DNA from: Hyalella azteca
Taxonomy: Eukaryota > Arthropoda > Malacostraca > Amphipoda > Hyalellidae
Reading direction: 5' to 3'
DNA: 64,000 nt
Assembly: GCF_000764305.2 (NCBI RefSeq)
Contig: NW_025934939.1
Location: 1-64,000 of the forward strand
The notes under the pieces were generated by a model. That model was given only the letters and a program-made list of their open reading frames with translations. It did no database searches and had not been told where the DNA came from. Position 1 is the stretch's first letter. The number at the start of each line of letters is the position of its first letter. A program made the position numbers and the translations under genes. This document shows positions 1 through 11,387 of this stretch, in pieces.

Positions 1-565
1 TGCGCGGAAATTTATTTTGTCATTTTAACGACCTGCGCGGTGCGCCGTACTATGCTGGTAAAAAAATGCGCCGTGCGCCGTACTTTAGAAAGCTATAATA
101 GCTCTACTATTTTAGTCAACAATATACGCGAGTATATTGACTACGCGAGTTGAAGTTTTGAACTGACAATAATAAAATGTAAGACATGTCGGGGTTACTT
201 CTGACTCTTCCGCAGGCTGGAATTCTAAGAATGGAAGTTCACTTATAAAAAAGCTTGCCACCCAATGAAAAGCTTTCCCACAGTGCTGTGCCAAGTGACT
301 GACTAAAGTGACTATAAATGAATAGGAGGATCAAAAATGGACAAAATGTTTCAATTTTATAGGACATTAGATTTGTATTTGTAAGAACTATTTTTATTTG
401 GATGTCTCTTGTTTGATAGATACTTTTTATTTGACTTTTATTTAATGGATTTTTTTACATTTTCCAGACCTTTTGTTTGTAATGATCAAATTTCGGTCAA
501 GTTTTCAGTTAACCAGTACTGTAGTACATATACCTACCATACTTGGGGGCGGGGCTTATGGGCAC

Positions 566-760
566 AACCAATCACAGCTTGAAAGCATCCCCATCAACCA
601 ATCACAGCTTGAAAGCATCCCCATCAACCAATCACAGCTAGAAAGAAGATAACATTACAATTCCATTATCCAACCACAGCTGGAAAGCTGAAAGGGTCTA
701 AAATCACAATCCTATCATAGGCTATCAACCAATCACAGCTAAAATTCTGAAAGGGATAGG
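566..760. repeat. Degenerate tandem repeat with aaccaatcacagct core
   Basis: The core aaccaatcacagct recurs with a unit of about 30 bases, followed by tgaaagcatccccatc in the first two copies, then three diverged copies spaced further apart. Each core contains CCAAT, so the array could act as a cluster of NF-Y-like sites; that is inference. Confidence 0.7.
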
Positions 761-1382
761 ATATGTAAATAATGGACTGAAAGTGTAAAGTTCCTGGCCT
801 TTCCAAGTTTTCAGGTCCTGCTTTCCAATATGCTATGTGTACTGGTTAATTTATTATCCCTCTAGAATTCCACACTGCAGTCTTCCGCAGTCCGCTTGTC
901 GGATACGGAACGTACGGTAATCGTAAACTGCAGCTATTATACATACGATATGTAAACAGACGGTGTTCAGTGTTGCCATATGACTTTGGAGAAAATTTCT
1001 TCTAAAATAAAGTTCTAGATTTCTCATTCACCAAATTTCCGTATCAAGAAAAATCATATATTATTGAAAGATAATTAAAGCCTAAAGGCATACTGTACTG
1101 AGTAATCTGAGTATTACGTCTGTTCCTCCACAAACTGCTCGTGCGTGGCAGCGCGACGTAGAATTGATGGCCGGGATTGCGCGAACACGTGCGCGAAGAG
1201 AATCAATTTTCATTACATTGCGCCAACTCTGCACAGCAATAGCTTAGAAAAAAGTGAAAATGCGCGGGAAAATTCACCGAAAACAAACATCATCCTGAGT
1301 GTGGGGTCTTTGTTACCCCAGCTCTTGGGGTTTCTTTGACTGGGTGGTAAAATCAATTATATTTTTGGTAAAATAACTCCAA

Positions 1383-1843
1383 ATAACTCCAGGTTGTGGT
1401 GCATTGTAGTAGAACTCTTCTAGTTACATATGCTAAAGACAGATTTTAGGAAAGTGTCATAGTTTGCCAATGGGGGGTGCCGCCCCCACCTAATGTGACC
1501 ACCTAATGGCAGCCGTGATGGGGTATCATTGACCGGTTTAGAAATTAAGTTAAAATTACCATATATAAGACTCTGTAGAGTCTGAAACATAAAGAAAAAA
1601 ACATTAATAGGTGTATGAGTGTATCAAACATAAAATATGTTATATAGATAGGTACCTATGGTAATTTTAACTTAATTTCCAAGCCAGTAAATGTTACCCT
1701 GTCACGGCTGCCATCAGGTGGTCAAAGTTCCCCCATTGGGGGGTGGTGCCCCCCATTTGCAAACTATGACACTTTCCTAAAATTTGACTTTTGCATATGT
1801 AACTAGAAGAGTTCTACTACAATGCATCAAAACCTGGAGTTAT
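1383..1843. mobile_element. Large fold-back element with about 185-bp arms
   Basis: The left arm (1383-1564) and right arm (1658-1843) are inverted copies, starting ataactccaggtt and ending aacctggagttat. Shared inner words include gtagtagaactcttctagtt and aggaaagtgtcatagtttgc. The arms enclose a loop of about 93 bases. Similarity is high but imperfect, with small indels near the run of g and c. There is no coding capacity, so it is best read as a non-autonomous fold-back DNA transposon lying 5' of SHPK exon 2316-2493. Confidence 0.75.
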
Positions 1844-2315
1844 ATTACCAGAAAATAAAAAAATTGGAGGGGGTACTCCGACAGGCTTTAAATAATAGCT
1901 CTTTTTCGTGGGTCACATTATTAATTTTTTTAAACTATTAGATATGCAAACTTTTCAAATCTTTCTATTGTGTTACATAGCCTCAGTATTAGGCCTTTGA
2001 TGGCCATTGACAAAATTTTTCTATGTCAAATTGTTTTTGAGTTTTGGGGTTTTTGTTAAAAATTGACCATTGACTATTAAATTTGCTGTAGCCTTGTAGA
2101 TTATTAATATTCCATGCCCTGCTTGTAGAGCTGATAATCAATTTCTCAGTCATAATGGTTATAGCTAACAATGCAGTGATTGTAGTCTATTGGTTAAAGG
2201 TCTAAAACTGTGTTTTTTTTTTAAATCAAAACTGTACTGAAAATCTGACTTAATCCTAAGCTTTATGCTTATGGAGATTAATTTATTATTATAATATTTT
2301 GAATCTAATGCGCAG

Positions 2316-2493
2316 GTAGTGATGGCAACAAGCAAGATGTTGCCCGAATCTTGTCTGCTGTTCAGCTATGTATCTCACGGCTGCCAAGAGACCAGCTACG
2401 CAAAGTGAAGAAAGTAGCTACATGTGGCCAAATGCATGGCTGTATGATGTGGAAGCAAGGAGATGCTTGGTTTCAAAAACCAGATTCAGACAG
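2316..2493 (+). CDS. SHPK: SHPK exon with CGQMHG motif
   Basis: The acceptor follows cgcag at 2311-2315 and the donor gtaatg starts at 2494. The exon opens with two bases of a split codon, so the missing upstream exon must end in phase 1. The frame reads SDGNKQDVARIL through KKVATCGQMHGCMMW to KPDSD. CGQMHG is the family-diagnostic sugar-side motif. The exon ends with two bases of an Arg codon that the next exon completes. Confidence 0.93.
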
Positions 2494-5400
2494 GTAATGT
2501 CTACATTTTAGAACTTATCAGTTTTTCGCAATTTAAAGTCTGAATTAAGATGTCATTCCACTACAACTAACCAATATGTCTAAAATTTTAAGTTGCTTAG
2601 CTGGTTTTATTTTTGCTTTTATGTCTCATATACCTACCCTAGTTGTCAAAGACTCGTATGGTAATAGATGTGTATGTGGACAAGCCTATGAGGGAATTTA
2701 ATATCACTTGTGCAGGCCTCAAGTGGTCCTAGAGAACTTGAAAAAATGTATTCATAACTTTTGCTAATTTTCCTGTTTAACTTTAAATTTCAACACTAGC
2801 TTGCGTCTGCAGTTTGTTCAATGAAGTATTACTTTAACCTTGTAAATTAATTGAAATTTAGCTGCTAAATTTAAGCAGTTTCTATGAATGAAGTTATTTT
2901 GTCTGATTCGAAATTTATTAAAATGCATTATATGTTTAGCAGCCTGTGAATATGGAGTTGTTTCTGAATTGATGAGATATTTGTTTGAAAATTGATGTAG
3001 AGTCATTCTAATTTTATTTTGAAATGTTGAATTTATACATTTTTTCCTAGTCGTACTTATATTTGCAGGTACGAGACAAAAAATGTGAGCTATCTATACA
3101 CATGGCAAGACAACAGATGCTCTCCTGAGTTCCTGTCTTCCTTACCAACTCCTCGCTCTCACCAGCCACTTGCCACTGGCTACGGATGTGCCACTTTGTT
3201 GTGGTTCTCTAAATACCGGCCTCTTGAATTGTCTAAGTGAGCTACTGACTGAAGTTTAGTTTCTTTTTTAACTTGGTGATCAGGTTCAAATAACAATTTT
3301 GCGACTTACAATTTATGTGTTATGCATAGTGCTTTCTTCTTTGATATGAAACTCTTCTTATAATGGAATTATAGAAATATGAATGTTTGTGAGACATATA
3401 CTATATCTTGTACATTAAAATGAAAAGCATGAATGGATAATAATGGCGATACAAAAATGCAGTTTATTCCTTGTGCCATGAATTTATCATTGAGGAATAT
3501 TTTAATTTGCAACCATACTGAATCTGAACGTTGCTTTAGTGTGAAAAATCTTGAATTTTATTCTAAGAATAATTTTAAATCATAAATAACTTTCATTCAA
3601 ATGGCAGGTATGACAGAGCAGGCACCATACACGACTTCTTTGTAGCAATGTTGTGCGGCCTGGAACATCCTGTGATGAGTGTGCAGAATGCTGCAGCATG
3701 GGGATACTTTGACGCTGCCGCTAAGGTAGCTTTTCTTTGTACATCTGCTATTAGTTTAATGTTATACATTTACATGACACTTACATCTTTGTACATCTGC
3801 TACTAGTCTAATGTTATACATTATACATGACATTTACTTCTTTGTACATCTGATACTAGTCTTATGTTATACATTATACATGACATTTACTTCTTTGTAC
3901 ATCTGCTACTAGTCAAATGTTATACATTATACATGACACTTACTTCTTTGTATATCTGCTACTAGTCTAATGTTATACATTATATATGACACTCTTCTTT
4001 GTATAGCTGCTACCAGTCTAATGTTAGCTCGTCATTTCTCCTATATGTTCTTAGAAAGCTGTGTTATCAGTGGAAGTTATCGTGTCTTATTTTCATCTGG
4101 CTTGAGAGCCCACGAGTGATCAAGTTATGAATTAATGCCTACCGGTACTTATTTTTAGAATTTCTGCTTAGCTAACATGAAGCCACTGCTAACTATTATT
4201 TCCTTGGTTTTATATGCTGTATAAATATTTGCTGGAATTCTAATCTCTCAAAAAGTATTTTTTTTCTTGACCGCGCTACAAGTTATTTAGCTGTAACTCA
4301 TATATTGGGTGTTTTTACCTTGCAGACGTGGAACACTGACATCTTGAGCGCTGCTGGTCTTCCTTTAGAACTCCTGCCGACTGTTGTTGAGTCTGGGGAA
4401 GTGGCAGGCGAACTGACATCCAACTGGTATGCCATCCCTAAAGGCACACCGGTCATAGCTTCACTCGGTCAGATTTGCATTCAATTAATACGTTTTACCA
4501 TCTTCATGATTGCTTTTTATGTATACCTACCATTAGACTCTTTGCTATCTTTATGACAGCCTGTTTTTTATCCAACTAAGACTTATTTTTATCTATGCTT
4601 TGTATGTCTTGCTTTGTACAATGAGTTAATGTAATCAGTAATTGATTCCAGTCATTTCAATAAGTAATTGTGGGTAATTCAGTGATCGATGCCGGCAGAA
4701 AATAGGTTATTGCTTGTTCAATCTTTTAAAGATGAATGTCATTAACTACGGTAATACTTATTTGCGCCTTTACACTACATTAGATGATTTTGAGATAATA
4801 GTTAATCGTTTGCATCAATGATACAATGAGGCCGTACGCCAAGTCACAACAGCTTCTGCTTCAATGTGGGAGATTTTTTGACTATTGGATATTTTGCTCG
4901 GCTGGTTAAGATTTCCCAAGTAATATGATAACATATCCAACGAATGTTCGGACAGTGAGTGTTGTGTTGTGCAGGTGACTTGCAATGCTCGGTGCTCCCG
5001 TTGCTCTCAGCTCCTGACATTGCAGTCGTCAACATCTCAACTTCAGCACAAATCAGCTTCAGGCTGCCTGAGGTGCAGTGAATTCATAATTTTTTTTAAA
5101 GGCCTCCCACACTCACCATTCCAACAAAAAAAAAACAAATTGGTTTTATTAATTTAAAACCATAATTCACCATTCATAATTATTCCCCCTACATTTGATG
5201 CTTTGTTTACTGTGGGCTCGTGCTAGGTTCTTCTCTAAAACAGGGTTTTATTTAGGCTGCATTTCTGTGTTACTCACAACGAAGCTCGTGTATTTTATGG
5301 TCACATGACAAATATTGCTGGGGAATTTTAGTCTCAACTCTGATAACATTCAAATTCTTATCTTCACGCAATATCACATTTCCACATGAATACAAAGCTC

Positions 5401-7333
5401 TAACTATAAGTTCAGCAACTCTCTGAATGCACTGTAATTATCAATTATTTATTTGTTGTTGCAGAGCTTTGTGCCGCCAACCAAGCCACCGACGTCACCT
5501 CAGACGACGGAGTGCGTCCCGTTTATGGAAGGCCGATACTTGAGCGTAGCCGCTTCTCTCAACGGCGGCAATGCTTTGGCCGCCTTCGTTAGGACCTTGC
5601 AGCAGTGGGCCCTCGATCTGGGATGTCAGGTGCCTCAGTGTGAGTCCTTACTCTGATTAACTATCATAATATAAATAATTAAGCAGTGTCAGCGTTGATT
5701 AGGCCATGTTGGTTTGTCGCCAATTGTCAACTGAAATGCCGATCTTCCCTGCAACCGTTCCGATTTTGAACAGAATATTCTAAGCTAGTTTTGAATCTCA
5801 TACCCCCAACTCACTGTTCAAATCTTAGAAATCTTAATCACTTGGTCACCCTACCGATCTCAACTAGTACGGTATATTTGTAGTTAGTTTTGAATCTTGA
5901 GCCCCCAACTCACTGCTCCAATTGAGGTGATTGTAACCTCTCGGCCACCTCGCTGATGTCTGATTGATAGAATCCAAACATTTTTATGCTCGAGGCAGAA
6001 AATATTCGTGTTCTCTAATCTTTCATTGATTTCTCTCACGAGAAATTCTCTCTAAAAAGTGTGTTCAAAGAAAATGTATTTTTATCCTGCTGTAAAAAGT
6101 TTGTTTCTTTGATGTTGTTACATGCAAGTTCATGCATGTTTGTTATGAGTTATAAAGTTCGAAGTGTCTCACCTGTCTGAAACCTAGTCTTTCTTTTTAT
6201 GAATTTAAATATTTATCAACATTTTTCCCTGCATATTTTAGATTTCTAATATTTTCACTCTCAACTGGCGTATTTTAAACATATCACAATCTTTATAGTT
6301 GCATAAAAAATTCCCTATAAAATTAGCCAGAAATTGATACTATTTTCTTTAAACATTTGCGTGAATAACAATAAAATTTATGTATCTTCAGAGTAGTTCT
6401 GTATATCAATTTGGAACTGCACAGAACTAACAGATGTGTACTGAAATACAGCAAAGATCTGGGAGCGTACGCTGACTCTTGGTGCTGCGTGCTGCGAAGA
6501 ACCAGAACCTGCGTCGACTTCCTCTGACGCACCTGCGGATAAAGACTCGCCATGTTCGGACCACATGGCGGGGGGCACCAGGGGCAGGGAGACGCTCATG
6601 GTCATCACCCCCACCGTGTTTGGGGAGCGTCACTCCCCTGAGGTCAACGGCAGTGCCAGCAACATCCGCTGTGGCAACCTCAAGCTCGGACAGGTCATGC
6701 GTGCGCTCTGTAAGGGAATTGTGGCCAACCTGCACAGGTACGCTGCCTTATTATCTTATGTGTTATTATATGTATGTAATATAGACATTTCATTAACACT
6801 TTCGAGAATATTTCCACTTTAATGAAAATAAATTCAAATGGGAAGAGCACGAATTGTCAATTGTTATGTTGTCAAAATTTTATTATGGAATTGAGGAGGC
6901 TATAATGGGATTGTCCATTCGAATTTCTGAACTAAAATTTTTTTCATGTCAAGTTGGAAAATAGTGTATGGTAAAGATTTTCTTATTTAATTTTTTTACT
7001 TTACATTATACTTTTCAAGTTACCAACGGATTTAAAGCAAGTATTTGTTATTAAAACCTATGGCTTCAGTTGTAATTGTGATGGATCACCTCTGGCAGCA
7101 TGATGCCCAGGAGTGTGCTGCTGGACGCTGGAGTGACCCGCATTGTCGGGGGTGGGTCAGCCCTCACCCGCAACCCACTCCTGCTGCAGGAGCTCCAGGC
7201 CCTCTACGACCTCCCCGTGACTCTGGACAGTCGCGGGGACGCTGCCATCGGGGCCGCCATCGCTGCCATCCGTTCTGATGGTGACGTTGCCACCGCTGCC
7301 ATCCGTTCTGATGGCGATGAGAAGAGCAAGTAG
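2316..7333 (+). CDS. SHPK: Sedoheptulokinase, eight exons, 5' coding exon missing
   Basis: Sedoheptulokinase uses ATP to phosphorylate sedoheptulose to sedoheptulose 7-phosphate in the cytosol, feeding the non-oxidative pentose phosphate pathway. The joined exons are 2316-2493, 3069-3236, 3608-3725, 4326-4467, 4975-5072, 5465-5639, 6452-6737 and 7099-7333. They encode about 465 residues in one frame with matching phases at all seven junctions and GT-AG borders. Recognisable blocks in order are CGQMHG, YTWQD, GYGCAT, AGTIHDF, QNAAAWGYF, IPKGTPV, ASLGDLQ, LNISTS, VAASLNGGN, ITPTVFGERH, RALCKGIVANLH and GGGSALTRN, all in the order expected for animal SHPK. The mammalian protein is about 478 residues, so roughly 60 N-terminal residues with the initial glycine-rich ATP motif are absent. 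No start codon or first exon was found in 1-2315; it is probably upstream. Departures from the family are an acidic insertion in exon 7 and a repeated C-terminal tail. The family call is based on remembered motifs, not a search. Confidence 0.93.
3069..3236 (+). CDS. SHPK: SHPK exon with TWQD and GYGCAT motifs
   Basis: The acceptor is atttgcag at 3061-3068 and the donor gtgagc starts at 3237. The exon reads YETKNVSYLYTWQDNRCSPE, then a serine/proline-rich stretch, then GYGCATLLWFSKYRP, which matches the substrate-domain blocks of sedoheptulokinases. It starts with the last base of the shared Arg codon and ends with two bases of a Lys codon. Confidence 0.94.
3608..3725 (+). CDS. SHPK: SHPK exon with AGTIHDF motif
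   Basis: This exon lies between an acceptor ending at 3607 and a gtagct donor at 3726. It completes a Lys codon, then reads YDRAGTIHDFFVAMLCGLEH and later QNAAAWGYFDAAAK, ending in phase 0. The IHD and QNAA(S/A)WGYF blocks are strongly conserved in SHPK. A 53-bp tandem array begins about 10 bases after the donor. Confidence 0.94.
3735..4026. repeat. 53-bp tandem repeat in SHPK intron
   Basis: About five and a half copies of a 53-base unit beginning ctttgtacatctgctactag fill the start of the intron after exon 3608-3725. Copies differ by a few substitutions, and the last is shortened. No coding potential is seen. Confidence 0.85.
4326..4467 (+). CDS. SHPK: SHPK exon encoding TWN to ASLG
   Basis: The acceptor is cttgcag, ending at 4325, and the donor gtcaga starts at 4468. 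It begins in phase 0 with TWNTDILSAAGLPLELLP, contains SGEVAG and IPKGTPVIASL, and ends on the first base of a Gly codon. That codon leads into the GDLQ block of the next exon, which carries the conserved Asp expected to act as catalytic base in FGGY kinases. Confidence 0.93.
4975..5072 (+). CDS. SHPK: SHPK exon with GDLQ and NISTS motifs
   Basis: The acceptor is gtgcag, ending at 4974, and the donor is gtgcag at 5073. The first two bases complete the split Gly codon, followed by DLQCSVLPLLSAPDIAVV, NISTSAQISF and RLPE. The Asp immediately after the split Gly lies where FGGY kinases carry their catalytic base; this is inferred from the family. The exon ends in phase 0. Confidence 0.92.
5465..5639 (+). 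CDS. SHPK: SHPK exon with AASLNGGN motif
   Basis: The acceptor ends at 5464 and the strong donor gtgagt starts at 5640. The exon begins SFVPPTKPPTSP, contains CVPFMEGRYLSVAASLNGGN and AAFVRTLQQWALDLG, and ends one base into a Ser codon completed by the next exon. VAASLNGGN is a conserved ATP-domain block of sedoheptulokinases. Confidence 0.94.
6452..6737 (+). CDS. SHPK: SHPK exon with FGERH block and acidic insertion
   Basis: The acceptor tacag ends at 6451 and the donor gtacgc starts at 6738. The exon reads KIWERTLTL, then about 35 residues rich in Cys, Glu, Pro, Ser and Asp, then LMVITPTVFGERHSPEVNGS and LGQVMRALCKGIVANLH. The middle stretch has no counterpart in remembered vertebrate SHPK, where the two conserved blocks are only about a dozen residues apart. 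The exon is clearly more GC-rich than its flanks. It ends two bases into a Ser codon. Confidence 0.92.
7099..7333 (+). CDS. SHPK: SHPK terminal exon with GGGSALTRN motif
   Basis: The acceptor ggcag ends at 7098. The first base completes a Ser codon, then MMPRSVLLDAGVTRIVGGGS, ALTRNPLLLQELQALYDLPV and DAAIGAAIAAIR follow, ending in TAG at 7331-7333. GGGSALTRN is the nucleotide-binding loop of the C-terminal FGGY domain. After the usual end of the family the tail carries two copies of AAIRSDGD, encoded by a direct repeat of about 33 bases. Confidence 0.94.
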
Positions 7334-7348
7334 CCGCTGGTGCAGGGC

Positions 7349-7496
7349 TGGGCCTATAATTTCAAAAAAAGTTAAGATATCGTACGTTCATCGGCCAATC
7401 ATTGACGGCCTTTCAAGCAAAATCCACCAATCATAGACAAGAAAATAGAGCGTAAGTACTTACGTTCACTTAGCGAGTTTTGAAAGTATGGGCCCA
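7349..7496. mobile_element. Short fold-back element (MITE-like) in SHPK 3' UTR
   Basis: The stretch begins tgggcctataatttcaaaa and ends ttttgaaagtatgggccca. These ends are near-perfect inverted copies of each other (about 19 bases, two or three mismatches). It starts 16 bases after the SHPK stop codon. Inside are two related ccaatcat boxes and a 14-bp palindrome, cgtaagtacttacg. The size and inverted ends fit a miniature inverted-repeat transposon; no clear target duplication was identified. Confidence 0.5.
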
Positions 7497-7719
7497 CTGG
7501 TTAGCAGGAAGCAGCCTAAAATGTAATCCGTAGAAAAGAACATCGAATAATAGAACTAAACGCAGTGATGTTTGCATTATAAAAATACTGGAAATAACTG
7601 CAACGAAGTTCGTATAATCGTAATATTAGAACGAACTGCAGCTATGTTATAATCACATGATGGAAATTTGATTTGATAGTACCGGTAGGCGCTGCGCTTG
7701 CGTCGTTGCCGTTAACGAA

Positions 7720-7725
7720 AATAAA
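7720..7725 (+). terminator. Candidate polyadenylation signal AATAAA of SHPK
   Basis: AATAAA lies about 390 bases after the SHPK stop codon. It is a strong hexamer at a plausible distance, but such hexamers are common in AT-rich DNA. Confidence 0.4.
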
Positions 7726-9132
7726 ACGTTGGAGTGTTACTCTGATCAAGAGGTGCAAAATGAATTATTCGTAATTCTCAGTACGAAACAAAACTATATA
7801 CTAAATATTTCGAAGTCATCACAAAAGAAGTGTGAATTTTATTTTCAATCGCCATTAAATAAGATTACAAGGAGCTATGACCATTGAATCGATAGACAAA
7901 GGTAATAAAATGGCATGATAAATCTACACAATACGTTGCCTTACTTATTTTCACTATTCAAGCCTGTCATTAATATTGCTTATAGCTAATAGGCTTTTAT
8001 TAAAGTCACTTGATCGAAATTTGCATTGATTTAAATAACGTATGAGCATATTACTTGGTATCTATCTGAAAAAAATTTATTAGGATCTTCAGCTTTTGTT
8101 GACAATATTAGGCAGAAGGTTTCTTCATAACGTGAATCTTCAGGGCGTTTATAATTATTGTGTAAAATTTAAATACAAGACATTGGCATTCATTGTATGC
8201 CACAACAAATTAAGCGAAAAAGGTACTCAAAATGAGTGTTTTGTTGGGTACAAGCAGCGAAACATAACGTGAGAACTTGTACAAGCTTTATTGTATTTAC
8301 ATGCATGGCCTTGCACATGACTTATCTATGATAATACGTAATAGTTAGAAACGCTTAATGCAGTTTTAAGGATGGACTTTCATTTGAGACACACTTCTTA
8401 GATTAAGTCTTCATTGTCAATTGAATTTAAGTGAGCTACAATTTGTTGGCATCTGCAATGAATGCAAATCAAACTTTTCGCGTTGTCCAAAACTCTCATA
8501 GAATAATATTGTCGGAGATGTACGAAACAACCGTCTAGAAAATTGGTGTAGCTTTTGATTATATATCTAGCGACCGCAGAAGCCAAAATATGCATGATAA
8601 AATAGTGTAAGAGTATTTTTTTCTCGAGTTTGTGCTCAAAACCCAACAGTTTGATGGTAATTTAACTTCTAAACGTCATAATGGATGACTAATTTATTAG
8701 TATCAATGCTATGATTACATGAATTTCATACTGACCAGGTGGTTTAAGGAAGTGTATGCAAATTTGACTATTATTGCTGTCAGTCTGTGTCAAAATGATC
8801 TCTTCAATGATAGCGTGGGTATCTTGTAACGTTGAGACGTAAGTCGTTAGGAGGCTATTGGATATCCCAAAATTTGTTACTGATATGACAGTGGCAGCTA
8901 CTCGTGGTGAAGTCTAGCAGACCAACGGTTCACACCTGCCACCTTGGCATTGTGATATAAATTTTCTTAAGTGAGCAGAGTGTTCAGTTCACGATATTTA
9001 GCAGCTGATTCCTCTTGTTTTGTATGATCTCTAAGAAGAAACTTAAGTCATCTTGTAGTGCAACTCGTGCCAGTATAATGTGATCTCCATGAGCGTGCCT
9101 GCTATCCTCGGCTTAATATTATAAATATTTAC

Positions 9133-9260
9133 GTAACTCAGTACTCACTGCAGTGAGTGACAGAGAGCGCATTTTCGACGAAAATATGAAGTCACGGACA
9201 GACAGACGGACATGGCGAGCACAACAGGGCATTTTTTCTATAAATGAGAAAATGCGCTAA
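9133..9260 (+). mobile_element. Dispersed element, copy 1
   Basis: This copy begins aactcagtactcactgcagt and ends gagaaaatgcgcta. It contains the palindrome actcactgcagtgagt, the block gagagcgcatttt, a gacagacagacgga run and an inverted match of the first block near its end. Five further copies occur in this window. The layout suggests a short non-autonomous element with subterminal inverted repeats. Confidence 0.8.
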
Positions 9261-9762
9261 AATCACTTGTTGCTAGAAACATTTAAGAACCGCTTGTTGA
9301 TATTTGGTGAACAATATAATACTGTACTTGAAAAAATTATACATGCATTTGTCTACCGTATCTAAAGTTCAAATTCAATCTCGTATATCGTAGCGTCCGC
9401 GAACTTCTTGACGCTTAAAAACTAGTACTTCAATGCAAACTGTGACTTAATTTTCCTGGACAAATATCAATTGTTGATGTTGTTCTACCGGACCATTTTT
9501 TATTATTGATCTAAATCTGCTCCTCCTGTATCTATGTACGTACGCATCAGATTCGCTTAGCTAGCTAACCTCTGCATTCTCAATGCTGTTCGTCCTTATA
9601 GCAAACTAACCTCTTTATCCTCCTTCATATACGATGTTAAAGTGAGATATTTTCTATAGTCTCCCTGAACAATGTTGTAGTAGTAGACGTTAAGAATAGC
9701 AACTTCTGTTATTCGACGATGGGCGTGTCCAGTGTACACGCGACACTAGCTAGCTCACAAAC

Positions 9763-9950
9763 ATGGCACTAGTTTACTGACACACACGGTAATAGTTTGT
9801 TGACATACAGCACTAGTTTACTGACAAAAACGGCACTATAGTTGCTGACAAAAACGGCACTAGTTGCTGACAAAAACGGCACTATTTTACTGAAAACAAG
9901 GCACTAGTTTGCTGACACACGGCACTAGTTTGCTGACACACGGCACTTGT
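9763..9950. repeat. Short tandem array, ggcactagtttgctgacaca type
   Basis: About eight copies of a 20-24 base unit with the words ggcactagt and tgctgaca form an irregular minisatellite. No coding role is seen. Confidence 0.75.
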
Positions 9951-11387
9951 CATGTGGTCTCTCGGCACTTTTTGAACGTGTCTCTTCACTTGCCAATTAA
10001 CTGCTCAATCGCCGTTTGTTGATCTTGTTCTTCCAATGGCAATTTTTTTCACGAGGACATATCTGTGGCTAAGGCTGCGACACGACCGCTTGCTGTATAT
10101 TCTACCTCTACCGCGCTCAAAGTCAAGGCTATCGTATTGAATTTGATTTATTCCGGAGGTGTTCGTTTTAATAAGAGAAGCAAACACAACGTGTATAACA
10201 ATTTTGTCAAACTAATATGTATTCTTTCTTCGTGCTAGATTTTCTTTAGTATAACTACAACATTGAATTGTAGATGACGACAGACGAATTTAATCTCGTG
10301 ATTTGATCCTTTGTGTTTAATTAGCTTCATTGTATCGTGCGAATATTTTCCCGTGTTGCCGAGAATAATTATGGTTTCTTTATTTTGTAAGTGAGCGACG
10401 GCAAGCCAAGACCCATGTAGTGCAAGCCTTTTATTGGGCAACTGAAACTTAATGTTGGTTTCTTGTTTGTCAATGTTTTTTATGATTATAATCTTGTTAG
10501 TCAAAATTATTTATTATTGTAATTTTGTTTGTCAAAATATTATAATTTGCACTTTTTGTCGTCGCTTCCGATCAATAATTTGTTTTCAAATTCCATTACT
10601 TTCAATCACGTGATTAATTATGTGTGAACTATGAGCCATTGTATGATAAAACATTCGCTATTTAAGTTGAATTTGTTTACATCGATGCCGCGTTTGAATT
10701 TTTCTTCTAATTTTAATGAATACTTTTATTGGTTATATGATTAATATTATGTTTGATATATGTTGCCAGTACAGAATAATTTCCTCATGGTTAACACCCC
10801 GGCCTTGGGACATCGTTTACATAGAGAGTGCATGCATGAGTTAAAATATGTACCCTTTATTTGTTAAGCTCGAGAAAATTTTTATTAATTTTACTAGTTT
10901 TTAGAATAGGTACGTACTGTATGTTGCATCGATGTTTGAGTTACCACCTTATAATCTATCTGTACGGATTATTTTTTATTGTTTACTTAGCTTTTAGACG
11001 ATCGAATTTTCAATCGATTTTTTGTTGTCGCATGCCTTGTGTTCAGTTGAGACACGAATAATTTTAGAGTAACTGGACCAAAATCTACATATCTCCCATG
11101 CTCTGTTTGTAATCTTTCGCGCTAAGCTACTAAATATTGATGTTGAGATGGAAAAATTTGCGACCCATGAACTAAAACTTATCCCACAAACGAATTGATA
11201 AACTCGAAACATTCTCCACTATAATTTGCAAATATTGAGAATAATTGCATAACTAAATAATTTTAACAAATAAATAAACATAACTAAATCTTCAGAACGT
11301 TTTATCCGGGTAATGCGTGTACCAGACAGGCTGCTTTGGCAGACTATTTGAAAATGAAACTGTTCAATAACTTAATCTTAGTTAACA

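Larger units (their letters stand above)
1..2315. other. 5' flank or first intron of SHPK, no coding exon found
   Basis: No open frame here resembles the N-terminal glycine-rich kinase motif that should precede the first visible SHPK exon. The stretch holds a degenerate CCAAT-rich tandem repeat (566-760) and a large inverted repeat (1383-1843). Whether it is promoter or intron cannot be decided from the sequence. Confidence 0.5.

Noticed and set aside
1145..1339. Candidate SHPK first exon beginning MAARRR
   Set aside because: It lacks the glycine-rich kinase motif and no phase-1 donor follows.
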